The notes under the pieces: model-generated | The model's database searches: none | What the model was told of the DNA's origin: nothing | What the model saw: the letters and a program-made list of their open reading frames with translations, nothing else | Assembly (NCBI GenBank): GCA_003537695.1 | Contig: DPRC01000132.1 | Span: 1-6,098, forward strand | Origin: Polaribacter sp. | Lineage (GTDB): Bacteria > Bacteroidota > Bacteroidia > Flavobacteriales > Flavobacteriaceae | Direction: 5' to 3' | Length of the DNA stretch: 6,098 nt | Position numbers and translations under genes: made by a program | In this document: one piece after another, positions 6,094-6,098 of the stretch | Numbering within the stretch: position 1 is the stretch's first letter | Layout of the letters: each line of letters opens with the position of its first letter

Positions 6094-6098
6094 GGCTT

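Noticed and set aside
1..6098. Mobile element, CRISPR array, tRNA/rRNA or other new multi-gene system
   Set aside because: No transposase, integrase, repeat array or RNA gene is visible; gene content is housekeeping plus a standard two-component pair, with uniform base composition.

Overview
The window is AT-rich, plus-strand-only chromosomal DNA from a member of the Bacteroidota, most likely a marine-type Flavobacteriaceae. The reasons are a long-form NusB with the C-terminal NusB domain, a DUF1573 lipoprotein next to yajC, a YbbR-like protein joined to coaE, an RprX/RprY-like two-component pair, A-rich start regions without Shine-Dalgarno sequences, and TAA as the stop codon of every gene. 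The family assignment is inference from protein character and gene order.

Layout. (1) Bases 1-1383: the 3' part of nusB, a DUF1573 lipoprotein gene and yajC, tightly packed (31-bp and 2-bp gaps) and closed by a strong intrinsic terminator at 1405-1446. (2) Bases 1486-3025: a YbbR-domain membrane-anchored protein with a TTG start, then coaE after a 1-bp gap, probably co-transcribed. (3) Bases 3125-5407: a membrane sensor histidine kinase and an OmpR-type response regulator 12 bp apart, preceded by a 99-bp AT-rich spacer with candidate regulatory sequence and followed by a terminator at 5433-5462. (4) Bases 5476-6093: a Sua5/YciO/YrdC-family threonylcarbamoyl-AMP synthase-like gene whose reading frame is cut by an in-frame TAA, while recognisable family C-terminal sequence continues in the same frame for 17 more codons.

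How the genes work together. Most are housekeeping: transcription antitermination (NusB), the Sec translocon accessory subunit (YajC), the last step of coenzyme A synthesis (CoaE) and tRNA t6A modification (Sua5/YciO family). The DUF1573 lipoprotein and YbbR protein are envelope-associated with no firmly known role. The two-component system probably senses an envelope or periplasmic signal through a large periplasmic domain.

I see no mobile element, CRISPR array, RNA gene or obvious new system. The items most worth checking are the nonsense codon in the last gene, a perfect 13-bp inverted repeat inside the kinase gene, and 11-bp-phased TTAA elements upstream of the kinase.
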